From: Poteriospumella lacustris
Lineage: Eukaryota; Sar; Chrysophyceae; Chromulinales; Dinobryaceae
DNA length: 38,169 nucleotides
NCBI GenBank assembly: GCA_008000375.1
Contig: SMOI01000161.1
Coordinates: 37,868-76,036 of the forward strand
Reading direction: 5' to 3'
The translations under genes were made by a program, and so were the position numbers. A model generated the notes under the pieces. The model saw only the letters and a list, made by a program, of their open reading frames with translations. It had not been told where the DNA came from and made no database searches. Of the stretch, positions 8,600 through 19,620 are shown piece after piece; the first letter of the stretch is position 1; the number at the start of each line of letters is the position of its first letter.

Positions 8600-11048
8600 A
8601 TGTCGGCCCCTGTCGAGGAGATTCCTTTTGAAGGACAAAGTAGTCATAGCAGGAGCAGCAACGACAGTAGCTCCAATCGTGATGGCGTCTCGGAAGGTCG
8701 TAAAGACGTCCACTCAATCATCAATGTCATCGATAATACCTACCACGCCGGTCTGTTCCAAATTACTTTGTTAGGTACCTTCCATTGCTCTATGACTGCT
8801 TATTCTGATTTGAACTGATTTTGTTGCTGATTTAATGATGGGATTAGGCCTGGGCATCTCGTTGGGTGGGTCACTGATCGGATGGAATGCCGGCTTGGTC
8901 GAAGGCTTCTGGGTATATTTCACATCATATGTGATCGTCGGTATTGGCTATCTCTGCCTCGTGCTCTGCTTAGCAGAGCTGACTTCCATTATGGCGTTTG
9001 CAGGAGGTGCCTATGGCTACATCCGCTGTTCCGTCAGTCCATTTCTAGGCTACCTTCTGGGATGTTGTGAATGGCTTCAAAACAACATGTTCGTGATCAG
9101 TTGTGTTTCCTCCATGGGGTTCGCCATTACAGAAGCCACCAGACAACCACTTGCATTCGAGATCTTGGATTACTTCATCATTTACTTGTTCTTGCTGATG
9201 TTCCACATCCGCGGCGGACGCTACTTCTGGATGGCGATGTCGGCATGCGCCATTCTCACCACCGCTGTGATTCTTTTGTACATTCTTGCCGCATTCACCG
9301 CGGATCCCAACTTCTTCCACACCAATATCACGACGGACGAGCGCTATCGCTTTAAAACGGACAACGGGGGTCACATTTTCCACGAGCTGTACCTGCCCTG
9401 CTGGTTCTTCATCGGCTGCGAGACTCTCACCATTGCTGGAGCCAAAATCGCCAACGTAAGTGCACACCATCCCATGCTGTTACCCATCGCTCGTTTGACT
9501 GTTGCTGTTGTGCAGGGAACCGACGTGATTCCAACGGCTTTGTTGGGCAACTTCGTCATATTGACCGTCCTCGCAACGTTCGTCCTCTTCACGACCGTGG
9601 TGCAGTATTACGATGCCACCCGCTGGTCGGACGTGTATCTCACGAATTTTCCCATCTCCCACGGACTGAGACACAGCTTGGGTATTTCGGAGCGCATCTC
9701 CTCGGTGATGACGCTGTTGCCGAGCTTCTCCTCGGCCTTGGGCTTTCTCTACGCGTCGAAGCACTTGACCCAAGCGATGTCCCTGTCAGGGCTGTTCTCC
9801 CCGTTCTTCAAGAAGGTGTTTGGTCCTGGTCAAGTTCCGTTACGCGCGTTGTTGTCGGTCAGCGCGATGCAGGTGGCCATTTTGGTCATCGGCTGGGCCG
9901 GCTACGACACGCACGACCACGACCATCCGCCGCCGTACTTCGAGCTGTGCATGCTGGGTGCTTCCTTCTCGTACATTGGCATCTTCGCTGCCTACTGCGT
10001 GTTTGCGCGAGAATACGCGGGGATGGAGCGCAAGTTCGTCAGTCCGTTGGGAGTCTACGGGGCGTACGCGGGCATCGTCGTGTTCGTCCTCGTGATCATC
10101 TCCATCATCGGTTTCCACCCCAAAAACTCGACCATCGTCGGTGTCTTCTTCGGTTATTTGGGCTTCGTCGCGTTGTATTACTACCTCGTGGCGGAAACGC
10201 GCCAGGGCTTCTCCATCGAAGAGCAAAAGCGCTTCATGCGCGCGTACATTCTCAATTCCAACCAACGGCGACGGAAGAAGAAATCGCACTGGGAGCGCCT
10301 GCAGGAGGACGTGCACAACTGGCTGCATTTCATGAAGCACGGCCACTTCCGCCCCGAGAAGGTCCACACGCACAACCCGAGCCAGCTGCACATACAGCAG
10401 TATCACCACGCGCGGTATACGGCGAGTCAGTCGTCCGGGTCGCACTCGTCGCAGTCGGGAATCATTTCCGCGTTCACGAACACGTCGCCGAGCAAATACG
10501 CCATCAGCGAAGAGGACTTCGAGCACGCGGAGAGCACCAACAACAGCCTCAGCCACAGCCACCAGCCACAGCAACACGCCTCCAAGACGATACGCAGTAG
10601 CGCGAGTAACGACTCCACGACGGTGCAAACGTCGGCCACGGCCTCGTCCAACGACAGCAGCACCATCGCCAATCGCTCTACTACCACCGAGCGGCTTTAC
10701 CCTTCCAGCGTCCCTCCCTCGACGGCGGTGCCCCACAACAGCAACGGCAGCTTCAGCATCAACGACAGCCAACGCGTCTCCATCCGACGAGTGATGATCA
10801 TCACGTCGAACAGCAGCAGCGCCCTCAACGTGCCGGACCACCCCGCTACCGTGCTCGACGCCAGCCTCCCACCGTCGGCGCAAAGCCCCTCGCTCGACAC
10901 GATCGAAGACGATATCGTCGAACTGCGCCACACGCGGCGCCACGAGGCGTCCGCGACGGTGATGTATCCGAGCAGCGTCGTCGTCCCGATCACCGACGAC
11001 GGCTTCCACCTGCAGCGGATGGAGCAGGGCTATGCCGACTCGCCGTAG
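8600..11048 (+). CDS. APC-superfamily amino acid/polyamine transporter with long cytosolic tail
   Basis: Integral membrane permease. Exons 8600-8774, 8848-9455 and 9516-11048; introns of 73 and 60 bases begin GT and end AG. The product is 771 residues. Exon 1 gives a Ser-rich cytosolic N-terminus and the start of TM1; joining the exons produces GLFQITLLGLGISLGGSLIG, the glycine-broken TM1 typical of APC transporters. About 12 hydrophobic segments follow up to about residue 495. CWFFIGCETLTIAGAKIANG matches the conserved TM6 region followed by a short loop, which supports removing the 60-base intron. Residues about 505-771 form a tail rich in Ser, Thr, His and Asn, probably regulatory and much longer than the family norm. 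The substrate cannot be told from sequence; amino acids or polyamines are the family expectation. The ATG at 8600 gives the best start, although the frame is open a little upstream. Confidence 0.88.
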
Positions 11049-13420
11049 AGACGCCGTTCTCTGTCTCCCTCTCCCTCTCCCTCCCCCGCCTCTTGCCATC
11101 CCACAGTCCAGCCCCCATCTGTTGCCCGTCTCGGTTGTCTCCTCCTTCTTGCTGGTTGCTCGTTGTTTACGCGTCTGTTAGTGTGCGTGTGTGTGTCCAG
11201 TGCGTGTGTGTCAGAGTCTGCGTCTTGGTATGTGCTGTATGTGTGGCAGTTAGGCAGTTAATGTGCCAATGTTAACGCGTGTGGCGATGTGCGGTGATTT
11301 ATGTGATGGCAGCCGCCTTATGAACCGTCAAAAATCAATTGAGTTCCTTTCCCGTGACCCCTCGTGCTGCCAAGTGACGTGGCGTTCTATTATCAGTTGT
11401 GTGCGTGTGCGTGTGCGTGTGTGGTGTATGAATACGTTTCCTGGGTGCTCTTTGGTCTCAGTGGGCCTCCCTGCTGCCAGTTTTGGTGGTCGCTGGCTGC
11501 TGCCTCTTTCAACGCTTCCTCTCTCCTCCTCCTCTCCTCCTCTCCTCTTCTCCCCTTCCCCACCTCTCCGCCGGTCAAACGTGTTATATGGTCCTCTACG
11601 AGCCTCTCCGTTCCCTCTCCTCGCTGGGCGATTCCCTCTTCCACGTTGTTGTTGTTGCCGTTTTTGCCAGCGTCGCTAGCTGACCGGTCTCCGTCAACGA
11701 TGTGGTCGCCCCGACCTCCACGTGTCCCCCGCTGCGGCGCCGGGCCACCAGTGCTGCGTGCTGCACCCCTTCCCGTCTGTGTCCGTTCGTGGTCCATCTT
11801 AGAGCAGTTTCTGACTCGCGTAGCGCGTATGTCTCCATTGTTACTCCGCCCTCTGCTCCACACCCCCTCCACACCCCCTCCACACACCCCCTTCTGTCCG
11901 TCCAACGCGGGACGATTCATCTGTTACACTACGGACCGACCTCGCTGCGACAGTTACCCCTCCTCCTCCTCCTCCTGCCCCTCCTCTGTTCGTGTCTCTG
12001 GACGCCTGCGTAGCCTACATCTACCGCGGCCGTCGTTCGTCTTTGGTTTTGTTGTTACTCTCGTCGGTTTCGTTTACACCGTCCCCATCAACGAGTCGGG
12101 TCCCACCTCTCCCCGCGTCTGCTGTGTCCCTGCCGCCTCTTCTTGGATCCTTTTTCTGCCTGCCACCTTCTCTTATCTCTCTCTCTCTTGTCTCTCGCGT
12201 CTCTCGCGTCTCTGTGCTCCTCGCTTCTAGCTTAGTCCTGTGTCCTGTGTCCTGTGTCCCCTATGTGTGTATTCTCGTCGTGGTGCTCGCCTGCCATCGC
12301 CTGCCATCGCTGCCATCGTTCGTAGAAGTAGGTGTCCCATCAGACAACGTCGTCTGCCGCCTGCGCGGCCACAGCCATCGGGAAGTATCCCGGGCGGCCC
12401 CGCAAGACGGGCGAAGAGGCGTTGTAGCGGTGCGGACACGCGGCGGCCATCGCTGTCTCCTGTGTGCTGTGTGCATCTTGATTGCATTTGTTGCGTGTGT
12501 TGGTTCTGAATTCGTTGATGTGCGTGTCTGAGCAGTGTCTCGCCTGCTCTGTGCACCGCCGGTGGCGTTGAGGCCGCCGGCGGGTTCGTTTGCTGCGCCT
12601 CTCGTGGGCTCCCGCTCTCTCCCTCTCTCTACCTCCACCTCCGAAGCGTTGTGCCTCTGGAGTCATCACTATGCTTGTTCTCGTTCTCTGATCGTCCGTG
12701 CCACTGATTGACCGTCCCGCATCCCCCGCGTCGGGTCGGGTCGGGTCTCTGCAGTGTTTGTTTCCCCCTACCGCGTTTTTCACTTGATTTTCCTTTATTT
12801 CTTTCACGCTCGTCAGCCCTGCTCGATCGGTTCTTGATCTTGTCGTGCTTGCTTTCATCGCATCGTCCGCATTGTATTCCTTGTCCAACGTGCAGTAGCT
12901 GTCTTTGTCCTCACCCGCCTGGCCGGACTTTGCCCCCCGGTTCGTCATTTCGAAAACTGCAATAACTGCTCGCTGAACGCCTCCCCGCCGCCCCAACTCG
13001 TGTCAACCCCCATGAAAGATAGTGAGCTCCTCGCATTCCAACGAGGGAGAGAGTAAGGCTAAGGAAGGGATCCAATCAGGCAGTCAACGTGGCCGGTGAC
13101 CGGTGACCGTCGTTCTCCCCTTGCACACAAACCCCCAGACTCGCTCAGTGGATAGGTTTCCCTGCTCCGTCGTCGATGGTCGACGAGGCAGTGCCCTGCG
13201 AAGAGAAACTCAACGGCCGAAACTTCTTCTTCTTCTACGGCGAGACCCGGCAGAAGCGTTAGGAACTCATTGCCATCTCAACGGCCAACCAACAACCAAC
13301 AACCCAACTCCCCTCACGGAGCTCCCGTTAACCCAAAGTCCCACGGAAGGGAACCATATTTGTTTGCATCTGGTCCGTTGTGTCTGGGGCCGGTGCTATC
13401 ATCAGTCAGTTTGAGGAGAA
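11049..13420. other. Long pyrimidine-rich spacer, no gene seen
   Basis: About 2.4 kb without a recognisable gene. The plus strand is strongly C+T-rich over most of 11050-12900, with simple stretches: CT/CCT runs (11055-11100, 11520-11570, about 11955-11990, about 12170-12225), GT-rich runs (11180-11260, about 11400-11425), a triple CCTGTGT repeat near 12237-12260, repeated CGCCTGCCAT near 12290-12320 and GGGTC repeats near 12730-12750. Long open frames here give low-complexity Ser/Pro/Leu/Arg peptides and are a result of composition. It includes the transporter 3' UTR and the ferric reductase promoter. Confidence 0.55.
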
Positions 13421-15049
13421 ATGACGTGGAAATCGATGCGATACGCTATGGTCCGTGCATGGACATGTCCCATGCCGTATGTGAAATACGACTGGCCCGT
13501 TATTGGCGGGCGAACGATTCCTGAGTTAATTGCCATGGTGGCCATTGTCGGAGGCCTGACTGCGGCAGGTATCGCCGGTGGTGCTGGCCTATCCGGCGAC
13601 TTGGTGGAATACGTGGCCTTTGCGATGGTTTTCTTCATCATTCGAAGCAACTTCGTTCTCTCTGGACTGTTGAACATCAGCTACGAGCGCGGTCTGCTCT
13701 ACCACAAGGCCATCGGCACTGGCATGATGGCGCTGGTCTTGATTCACGCCATTGGGGAGGGTATGAACTCCACCGGCATCGTCCTCGGCGTCACGATGCT
13801 GGGCGCGCCGTTGGTCTACGCGTTCGAGTACTTCCTGGGGAAGTTCAACTTGTTCTATTACCCGCACATTACGCTGTCCGTCGCCACGATACCCGTGGCC
13901 TTCCTGCACGGGGCCCCGCTCCTCGGCATCGCGTTGATCATTTGGCTGGCGGACCTGGTCATTCGTCACTTTATCATGGGCAAGCGAGTGAACGCGCAGG
14001 CGTCTATGCTGGGGGACGACTGCATCTGTTTGGACATCGACACGAAGGACAGCTGGCGCTACGAGGCGGGGCAGTACTGCTTCCTCATGGTGCCCGGCGT
14101 CAACTCCTTCGAGTACCACCCGTTCACCATCGCCTCGTCGTCCCCCAAGACGTCTTCGAATGCCAACGGAAAGACGACGTTTCTCATCAAAGTGAACGGC
14201 GACTGGACGGCGAAGCTCGTGAAGCTGGTGAAAGAGGGCTCCACGCACGGCTCGATGGTATTGCCCGTCATCATCGACGGGGCGTACGGCGTCTTGTCGG
14301 TCGATTTGTTCAACGCGCAGACGTACGAACACGTCGTGTTGGTCTCTGGTGGCGTGGGGGTCACGCCCATGACGGCGCTGCTCATGGAGCTGCTCAGTCA
14401 GACGCAGCAGGACGGCGGCAGCAAGAGCCGCCGCGAGATCCACTGGATCTGGTCGGTACGCGACGCTCCGCTCGCGGAGTACGTTCTGGAACACGTGGTC
14501 TCTGCGCAGTTTGCAAAATTGGGCTTCACCTTGGCGGCCGTCGAGGGGAACACGGAGGAAGACAAAGTCGCGGTCTACGTGCGCAACAGCGCCGTCATCA
14601 CCCACAACGAAGCGCAAGACGTCGTCGTCGTGGAGGAAGGCCGCCACTCCACCGGCATCGCCATGACCTCTACGGTATCGAGCGCCGCCAGTGCCTACGC
14701 CAAGGTGAGCCCCGTCGAGCAGAAGGCAGCGGGCAGCGGTGTCTTCGTCACCGAGAAGGTCCATCTGCGCGTCCACTACAGCGCGAAGGAGAAGCCCCAG
14801 ACGAGCTACCTGCACAACACGAAGGGCGTCTTCCACGGCAAACGTCCCGATTTTGAGACGATCTTCCAGCAGATTGCGGGCCAAGCCAGCGCGTCGGGTG
14901 GCTCGCATCGTGTGGGTGTGGCGGTCTGCGGACCTGCGCCGATGGTGAGCACTGTGCGCGACCTCTGCGACGGTTCCGTGGGCTGCTGCGGCAAGGGCTT
15001 CGGCAAGGGCGTCATGTTCGACTGTCACGAGGAGATCTTCCGCTTCTAA
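13421..15049 (+). CDS. Ferric reductase/NADPH oxidase-type transmembrane oxidoreductase
   Basis: Moves electrons from cytosolic NAD(P)H through FAD and two haems across a membrane, to ferric chelates or oxygen. Single exon, 542 residues. Residues about 32-183 form six hydrophobic segments. Two histidine pairs with the diagnostic spacing are present: His95/His109 and His149/His163, each with 13 residues between. The FAD-binding motif YHPFTIASSS is at 232-241, with HPFT at 233-236. The nucleotide-binding glycine motif LVSGGVGVTPM is at about 307-317, and the C-terminal GVAVCGPAPMV and terminal FDCHEEIFRF complete the family pattern. A loop at about 390-460 is inserted in the NAD domain, as in many FRE/NOX proteins. 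No EF-hands are present. Choosing between ferric reductase and NOX is not possible from motifs alone. The gene stands between two long pyrimidine-rich spacers. Confidence 0.9.
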   Translation: MTWKSMRYAMVRAWTCPMPYVKYDWPVIGGRTIPELIAMVAIVGGLTAAGIAGGAGLSGDLVEYVAFAMVFFIIRSNFVLSGLLNISYERGLLYHKAIGTGMMALVLIHAIGEGMNSTGIVLGVTMLGAPLVYAFEYFLGKFNLFYYPHITLSVATIPVAFLHGAPLLGIALIIWLADLVIRHFIMGKRVNAQASMLGDDCICLDIDTKDSWRYEAGQYCFLMVPGVNSFEYHPFTIASSSPKTSSNANGKTTFLIKVNGDWTAKLVKLVKEGSTHGSMVLPVIIDGAYGVLSVDLFNAQTYEHVVLVSGGVGVTPMTALLMELLSQTQQDGGSKSRREIHWIWSVRDAPLAEYVLEHVVSAQFAKLGFTLAAVEGNTEEDKVAVYVRNSAVITHNEAQDVVVVEEGRHSTGIAMTSTVSSAASAYAKVSPVEQKAAGSGVFVTEKVHLRVHYSAKEKPQTSYLHNTKGVFHGKRPDFETIFQQIAGQASASGGSHRVGVAVCGPAPMVSTVRDLCDGSVGCCGKGFGKGVMFDCHEEIFRF

Positions 15050-16860
15050 AGCACCCCGCCCCGCCCCCCACCGTCATGTCTCGTCCCTCCGCCCGCTTCC
15101 TCAAACTACATTTTTGCTTGACACGTTTGCCCCCTCCCCCCTTCACTTCCCTTTCCCTCTTCTCTGTTCTGCTGCCTTTTGTGCGTGTCTTTTGTTCGTT
15201 GGTCGTCTGTGTCCCATTTGTCGTGTGCATCGAGTGCGTGAGCATCCTCCTTCTGTCTGTCTGTCTGTCTGTTTGGCCTTGCCCCTTCACAGCGGGGGCG
15301 GCCCATCGCTGGCGGAGCTCTGGTGCTCCCTCCACCGTATCGCTGAGGTAAATCGTTACCTGTTATCGTAGGCCGCTGCATTTGCAACTCCCGTCGGCTG
15401 TCACCTGTCGCCTGCCGCCGATCGTGTCCCGCCTCCTCCATAGGCGACGCCGTGCGCCACGGCAGCGACGACGGCGACGGTCGATTCACTTTTGTTTCTC
15501 CAAGCTCCATCGGCTTCTTTTCTATGGCGCTTCGCTGCTCCTTTACACGTGTCGCGTCTGCGGCGTCGTCTTTGCTTATGGCCCCTCCCTGCTCTAGCCG
15601 CGGGCTGTGCGGAGGAGCCGTATCACCATCATCAGTCGCATTGTTGTGTGTTTGTGTGTTTCCGCGACGACGCGATGGCCGTCGCCTGTGTCGCCTGTGT
15701 CCTGTGCGACGGATCCGACAGGCGGTGGCCATCCGATGCGTCTCATGTCGCGCGCTTTGAATTCGTAGCGGTTCTGCGGCGCTGTCCGCTGCACTCCCTT
15801 CCTCATCTGTTGCCCGCCCTCCACGCGGCGCCTCGCACGACACGGACCCGTTGTCCTCGGTGCAGCGTCGGTGGCACCATTCTTCATCTGCAGTCCGCCG
15901 GCGCGTATCGGTCGGGATCCCTCCGAGCGGTCGGGCCGTAGAGAACTATGCTCGCGGCCGCCGCAGTGCAGTGTGCCCCGCCCGCCCGGACGCGCCCCGG
16001 TCGCATTCGTTGCTGTCCCTTCGCCGAGTGACGGACCCGTGATAGCAGCGTCACTCGCTTCCATTTGTTCTCGCAGTCGCCTCGTCTGCCTTTGCTTCCA
16101 CCTGCGGGCGTACGTATGCTCATGCCGCGCGGTGTGAGCGCACGCTACGCGCGCGAGCTGCGGCCCGGCGCGCCGCCCGTTCCCCCGTGCGGCGTCGCGC
16201 GGGTCGCTCCATTCTTCCTGTTTTCTTCAACGTTTGCGTCTATCCCCATTGCAATTGCAAGTGCACCTCCGTCCAGTTTGCCTCCATACCCCCATATATG
16301 CTTGTGTATTATTCCCCCTCCGCATTTCGTCTGCCTGCGGTGCGCGCGGGCACTGTTCGCTACCGAGGTGGTTGGTGGGTGGCCCTCCTCGCCATCTCCG
16401 ACCCGCAGCACTCGTAAAAGACCGCTTGAATTACTGCCGATCACTACAAACACAACCAAAAAGCACTTCCGATACCATAGTTGGACCTCGTTCGACAGTG
16501 GGCGATCAGGGTACCTACGCAACGGCGCCGCGTCCCCGTCGCCAGTCGCCAGCCGCCATCCGCCAGCTCCCAAAAAACAGCCAGACCCCAGTCTATTTTG
16601 GGTTGTCTGGGGATCCTCCGCCCGTTTCATTCGCGGCGCAAGAGCAGCTGGTGGGCGTCTGTCTCGTTGGGACGTTGGGACGTTGGGACGTTGGTTGACA
16701 AAGGTTCTTGTCAGTTGAGGTGCTTGTTGTTAAACGACGCCAGAATCGTTATCAAGAAAAGGGAAGGACTGGGTAGAGAATAATTGGACGAGAAAAGATG
16801 CCACGTCGGATGAATCGCCCAACCAGCAGTGACTCCGTCTAGAGCCAGCGGTATTTCAAC
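15050..16860. other. Second long pyrimidine-rich spacer, no gene seen
   Basis: About 1.8 kb without a recognisable gene. The plus strand is C+T-rich from 15050 to about 16450, with a TCTG run near 15253-15275, CGACGG-type repeats near 15460-15480, CGCCTGTGT repeats near 15683-15705, and GGGACGTT three times near 16670-16695. Frames read through on both strands but encode low-complexity Arg/Ser/Pro peptides. The last part (16700-16860) is more AT-rich and likely the promoter and 5' UTR of the next gene. Confidence 0.5.
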
Positions 16861-19620
16861 ATGCAATATCCCTCCGTTCATTCCTCCAGCACGTATGGCT
16901 ACAGCAGGCCACGATATGCTGGTTATGCTCCACAGCAATTGGCACCGGCACCGGCCTTTATCGCGCCGGCGTTTGGCGTCCAGAGCGCCGCCGGTCGTCC
17001 GATCGGCGGCTACGACGCCAACGTGAACATGAGCAACCGCATCCAAATGCTGCAGATGCAGAACCGCATCCTCATGGCGAAGCAGCAGAATATGATGTTC
17101 AAGCAGGCGCTGGCCCGCAGCTACTTCAGCCCCGCCGCCCAGCCGCAGGCCTCGTTCAGCGATGTCGCCGCGTCTCCCCGCAGCAATTACAACGCCAATT
17201 ACGGTGGAGGCTACAGTCAGCAGCCTGCCGCAGGGCCCAGCCAGCAGTTTCCACCGCAGCAAGCGCCGTATCAGCCTCAGTATCAGCCGCCATCGTATCA
17301 GCCACCGATGCAGCAGCCGCAGCCGACGTATGCCGCCCCGCAACAGCCGTCGGGGTACAGCCAACCGCCGGGGAATGCTCCGCGGGGCGACTATTACCGA
17401 GACAACGGCCCCTTCCAAGAGCCCTTCGCCCCAGGCAACGCCCAGTTGCCACCGCAATACGCGCCGCAGCCTGCGCCCGCGCTCCGCCAGCCGTCCGCCG
17501 CGCCCGCTCAGCCGTCTCTACAGGCCGCGCCGACGCCGTCGTCCGCTGGGGCGCCGCCAGTGGCCGCGCCCTCGCAGGGCCCCAGCCTGACGCCGTCCTC
17601 GTCGACCACCTCGCTGCAGCGCCAGCCGAGCGTCGCCTCCGTCGCCTCCGTCGCGTCCTTCCGCCCCGACAACGAACCCACACCCGTCGTACCCGCCGCC
17701 GCCGCCCCTGCGCGACGGCAGCTGCGTACGCTGGTCTCTGACCTCGCGCAGCAGGTGTCGTCGGTGCAGCAGACGATGCAGCAGGACCGCCAGCAGCACC
17801 TCAGTCTCGCCGAGCAGCTGCGCGAGCAGAAGAAACTCGAAAAGACGCGGCTGCTCGCCTCGCTGCAGCAGCAGAAGCAGCAGCAACAGCTATCACAACA
17901 GAACAACGGCGCGGACGAGGCCGCGGAGGCAGTGCTGCCGATTCTGCCGCGGTGGCGTCATTTGCTGCTGGGTCACAAGCTGCCGCTGCCCGCCGCGTCG
18001 CTCATGAAAATGAAACGGCTGTGGCGCGCCGTGGCCTTCGCGCTCGTCTGCGTCGTCGTCGTGCCGCAGCGTCGCGCGCTGCATCGCAAGCAACAGCGCC
18101 GCGACAAGGCGGCGAAAGACTGCGCGCGCTCGCTGCGCATCTTCGTCGAGGGCTGCGAGGAGTGGCTCGGCAAACGCGTCGCGCTGCCGCTGCAGTCGAT
18201 CGTCGACGACGCGTCGCTCGACTTCGACCTGCGCAATCTGCCGTCGCATCTGAAGAAAGCCGCGTTGTCCGGGCCGCAGCAACAGCAGCTGGAGAAGCAC
18301 CTCGTCCCGCTGAAGGTGCGGTTCAAAGCGCTGGTTCAGGCGCTGACCTCGTCGATCGCGACGGGCACCGCGACCGCGGACGGTACCGCGGCGACCGCCC
18401 CGGCGCTGCCCAGCGCCAAGGCGACGGCGTTCCTCGTGGGCCTCATCGACGACGACAACTACTTCCCCGACGACTTCCTCTTCGCCTGCGAGGACGCCGT
18501 CGTGTCGAAGTCGTCGCTCGGGGGCACGCGCGGCATCGTCGCCCCCGCCGAGACCGAAGACGACGCCGCGCGCTTCAGCAAAGCGCTGGAGACACAGCTG
18601 CGGGCCGGCGGACCGTCCAGCCTCTCGGAGGCGCTGCTGGCCGCCGAGAGACGGCTCGTGGTCCCTGTGCAAATCGAAATCGCGCGCAAACGGCCCTCCG
18701 AGGCCCCCGCCGCGGGGCCGCACGACGCGGTGACGCCACCGGCCGCCGTCCTGCGGCGCTTCGTGCACACCGGCGCCGTGCGCATGCTGCTGCTGGACAC
18801 GCTGCTGGTGCGCGTGCTGGTGACGCGCATCGTGCTGACGCCGTGGCACGCGCAGGTGAGCAAGCCGCCGCAGAACCGCCACACGCGCCGCGTCACCGCC
18901 AACCTGCGCACGTTGGCGTCGCTGTGCTACGCGCTGGCGCGGCGCTTGAATCCAGCGCTGCCCACGCGCGAAGACGTCCTCGCGAAGGTTCAAGTGCAGA
19001 CCGCCGTCGCCTCTGCCGCTGCCACCGCCGACGGTTCCGACGTCGCCTCCGCCACCGCCGCCTCGGCCGATGCCGCCACCACCACCGCCGCCGCCGCCGG
19101 TGCGTCCAAAGCTGCGACCGCGACGGCGGCGGGCGGCAAAGGCATGTTCGGCGCGCTGCTGAAGCTGACGGGCTTCGCAGACACGACGCCGGGGCACGAG
19201 GACTTCCAGGCGGGCTCCGTCGAGTACGCGCTGCTGGCGCCGCGCTTCTCGCCGTACGAGACGCTCGAGGAGACGATGAAGCTGCTCCTGCCGCGCGGAC
19301 AGGTCTTCCCCAGCACCGCCGTCCACGACGTGCTCGACGGCTGGCTGGAGGAGCTGGCGCCCGTCGTGCGGCAGTGGCTCGACGCCGTCACGACGCACGT
19401 GCTGCAGGCGCATCTGCTGAAGCACCACGAGCGCCTCTACCTCGCCCCCACCACCGTCGACGCGCCCGACGATGCCGCCGCCTCGGCCCCCGCCGCCCCT
19501 TCGTCGATGGCGGCGTCGAGCAGCCGCCTCGCGCCCGTCGCGAGCGTCGGTGGCGGCATCGGCGGGCTCTCCGCCGCGCCGTCGATGGCGTCGCTGCGCG
19601 CCGCCTCGGTGGCGTCGTAG
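16861..19620 (+). CDS. Unknown 919-residue protein: Q/P-rich N-terminus, coiled coil, one membrane segment
   Basis: Not recognised. Single long frame from the ATG at 16861. Residues about 50-80 form a Met/Gln-rich amphipathic stretch (IQMLQMQNRILMAKQQ). Residues about 110-290 are Pro/Gln/Tyr-rich and disordered. Residues about 290-350 are a Q/E/K/R-rich coiled coil. At about 387-402 lies a hydrophobic segment VAFALVCVVVV between basic flanks, a possible membrane span. Residues about 400-919 are mostly helical with Ala-rich linkers (about 715-755) and conserved-looking stretches such as DDDNYFPDDFLFACEDAVV and TLEETMKLLLPRGQVFPS. GC content and GC-ending codons rise sharply from 5' to 3'. The length, lack of stops and structured second half support a real gene. 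Function unknown. Confidence 0.8.
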   Translation: MQYPSVHSSSTYGYSRPRYAGYAPQQLAPAPAFIAPAFGVQSAAGRPIGGYDANVNMSNRIQMLQMQNRILMAKQQNMMFKQALARSYFSPAAQPQASFSDVAASPRSNYNANYGGGYSQQPAAGPSQQFPPQQAPYQPQYQPPSYQPPMQQPQPTYAAPQQPSGYSQPPGNAPRGDYYRDNGPFQEPFAPGNAQLPPQYAPQPAPALRQPSAAPAQPSLQAAPTPSSAGAPPVAAPSQGPSLTPSSSTTSLQRQPSVASVASVASFRPDNEPTPVVPAAAAPARRQLRTLVSDLAQQVSSVQQTMQQDRQQHLSLAEQLREQKKLEKTRLLASLQQQKQQQQLSQQNNGADEAAEAVLPILPRWRHLLLGHKLPLPAASLMKMKRLWRAVAFALVCVVVVPQRRALHRKQQRRDKAAKDCARSLRIFVEGCEEWLGKRVALPLQSIVDDASLDFDLRNLPSHLKKAALSGPQQQQLEKHLVPLKVRFKALVQALTSSIATGTATADGTAATAPALPSAKATAFLVGLIDDDNYFPDDFLFACEDAVVSKSSLGGTRGIVAPAETEDDAARFSKALETQLRAGGPSSLSEALLAAERRLVVPVQIEIARKRPSEAPAAGPHDAVTPPAAVLRRFVHTGAVRMLLLDTLLVRVLVTRIVLTPWHAQVSKPPQNRHTRRVTANLRTLASLCYALARRLNPALPTREDVLAKVQVQTAVASAAATADGSDVASATAASADAATTTAAAAGASKAATATAAGGKGMFGALLKLTGFADTTPGHEDFQAGSVEYALLAPRFSPYETLEETMKLLLPRGQVFPSTAVHDVLDGWLEELAPVVRQWLDAVTTHVLQAHLLKHHERLYLAPTTVDAPDDAAASAPAAPSSMAASSSRLAPVASVGGGIGGLSAAPSMASLRAASVAS

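Noticed and set aside
11364-12230. A 288-codon open frame in the pyrimidine-rich spacer.
   Set aside because: Low-complexity Ser/Pro/Leu/Arg/Cys content, no domain, and similar-length frames overlap on both strands; explained by the C+T bias that avoids stops.
15106-15843. A 245-codon minus-strand open frame.
   Set aside because: Composition is Arg/Thr/Gly/Asp-rich without structure, and it lies opposite a C+T-rich tract.
17893-19428. Long open frames antisense to, or in another frame of, the 919-residue gene.
   Set aside because: They are shadows of a GC-rich coding sequence: Arg/Gly/Val-rich with no structured regions.
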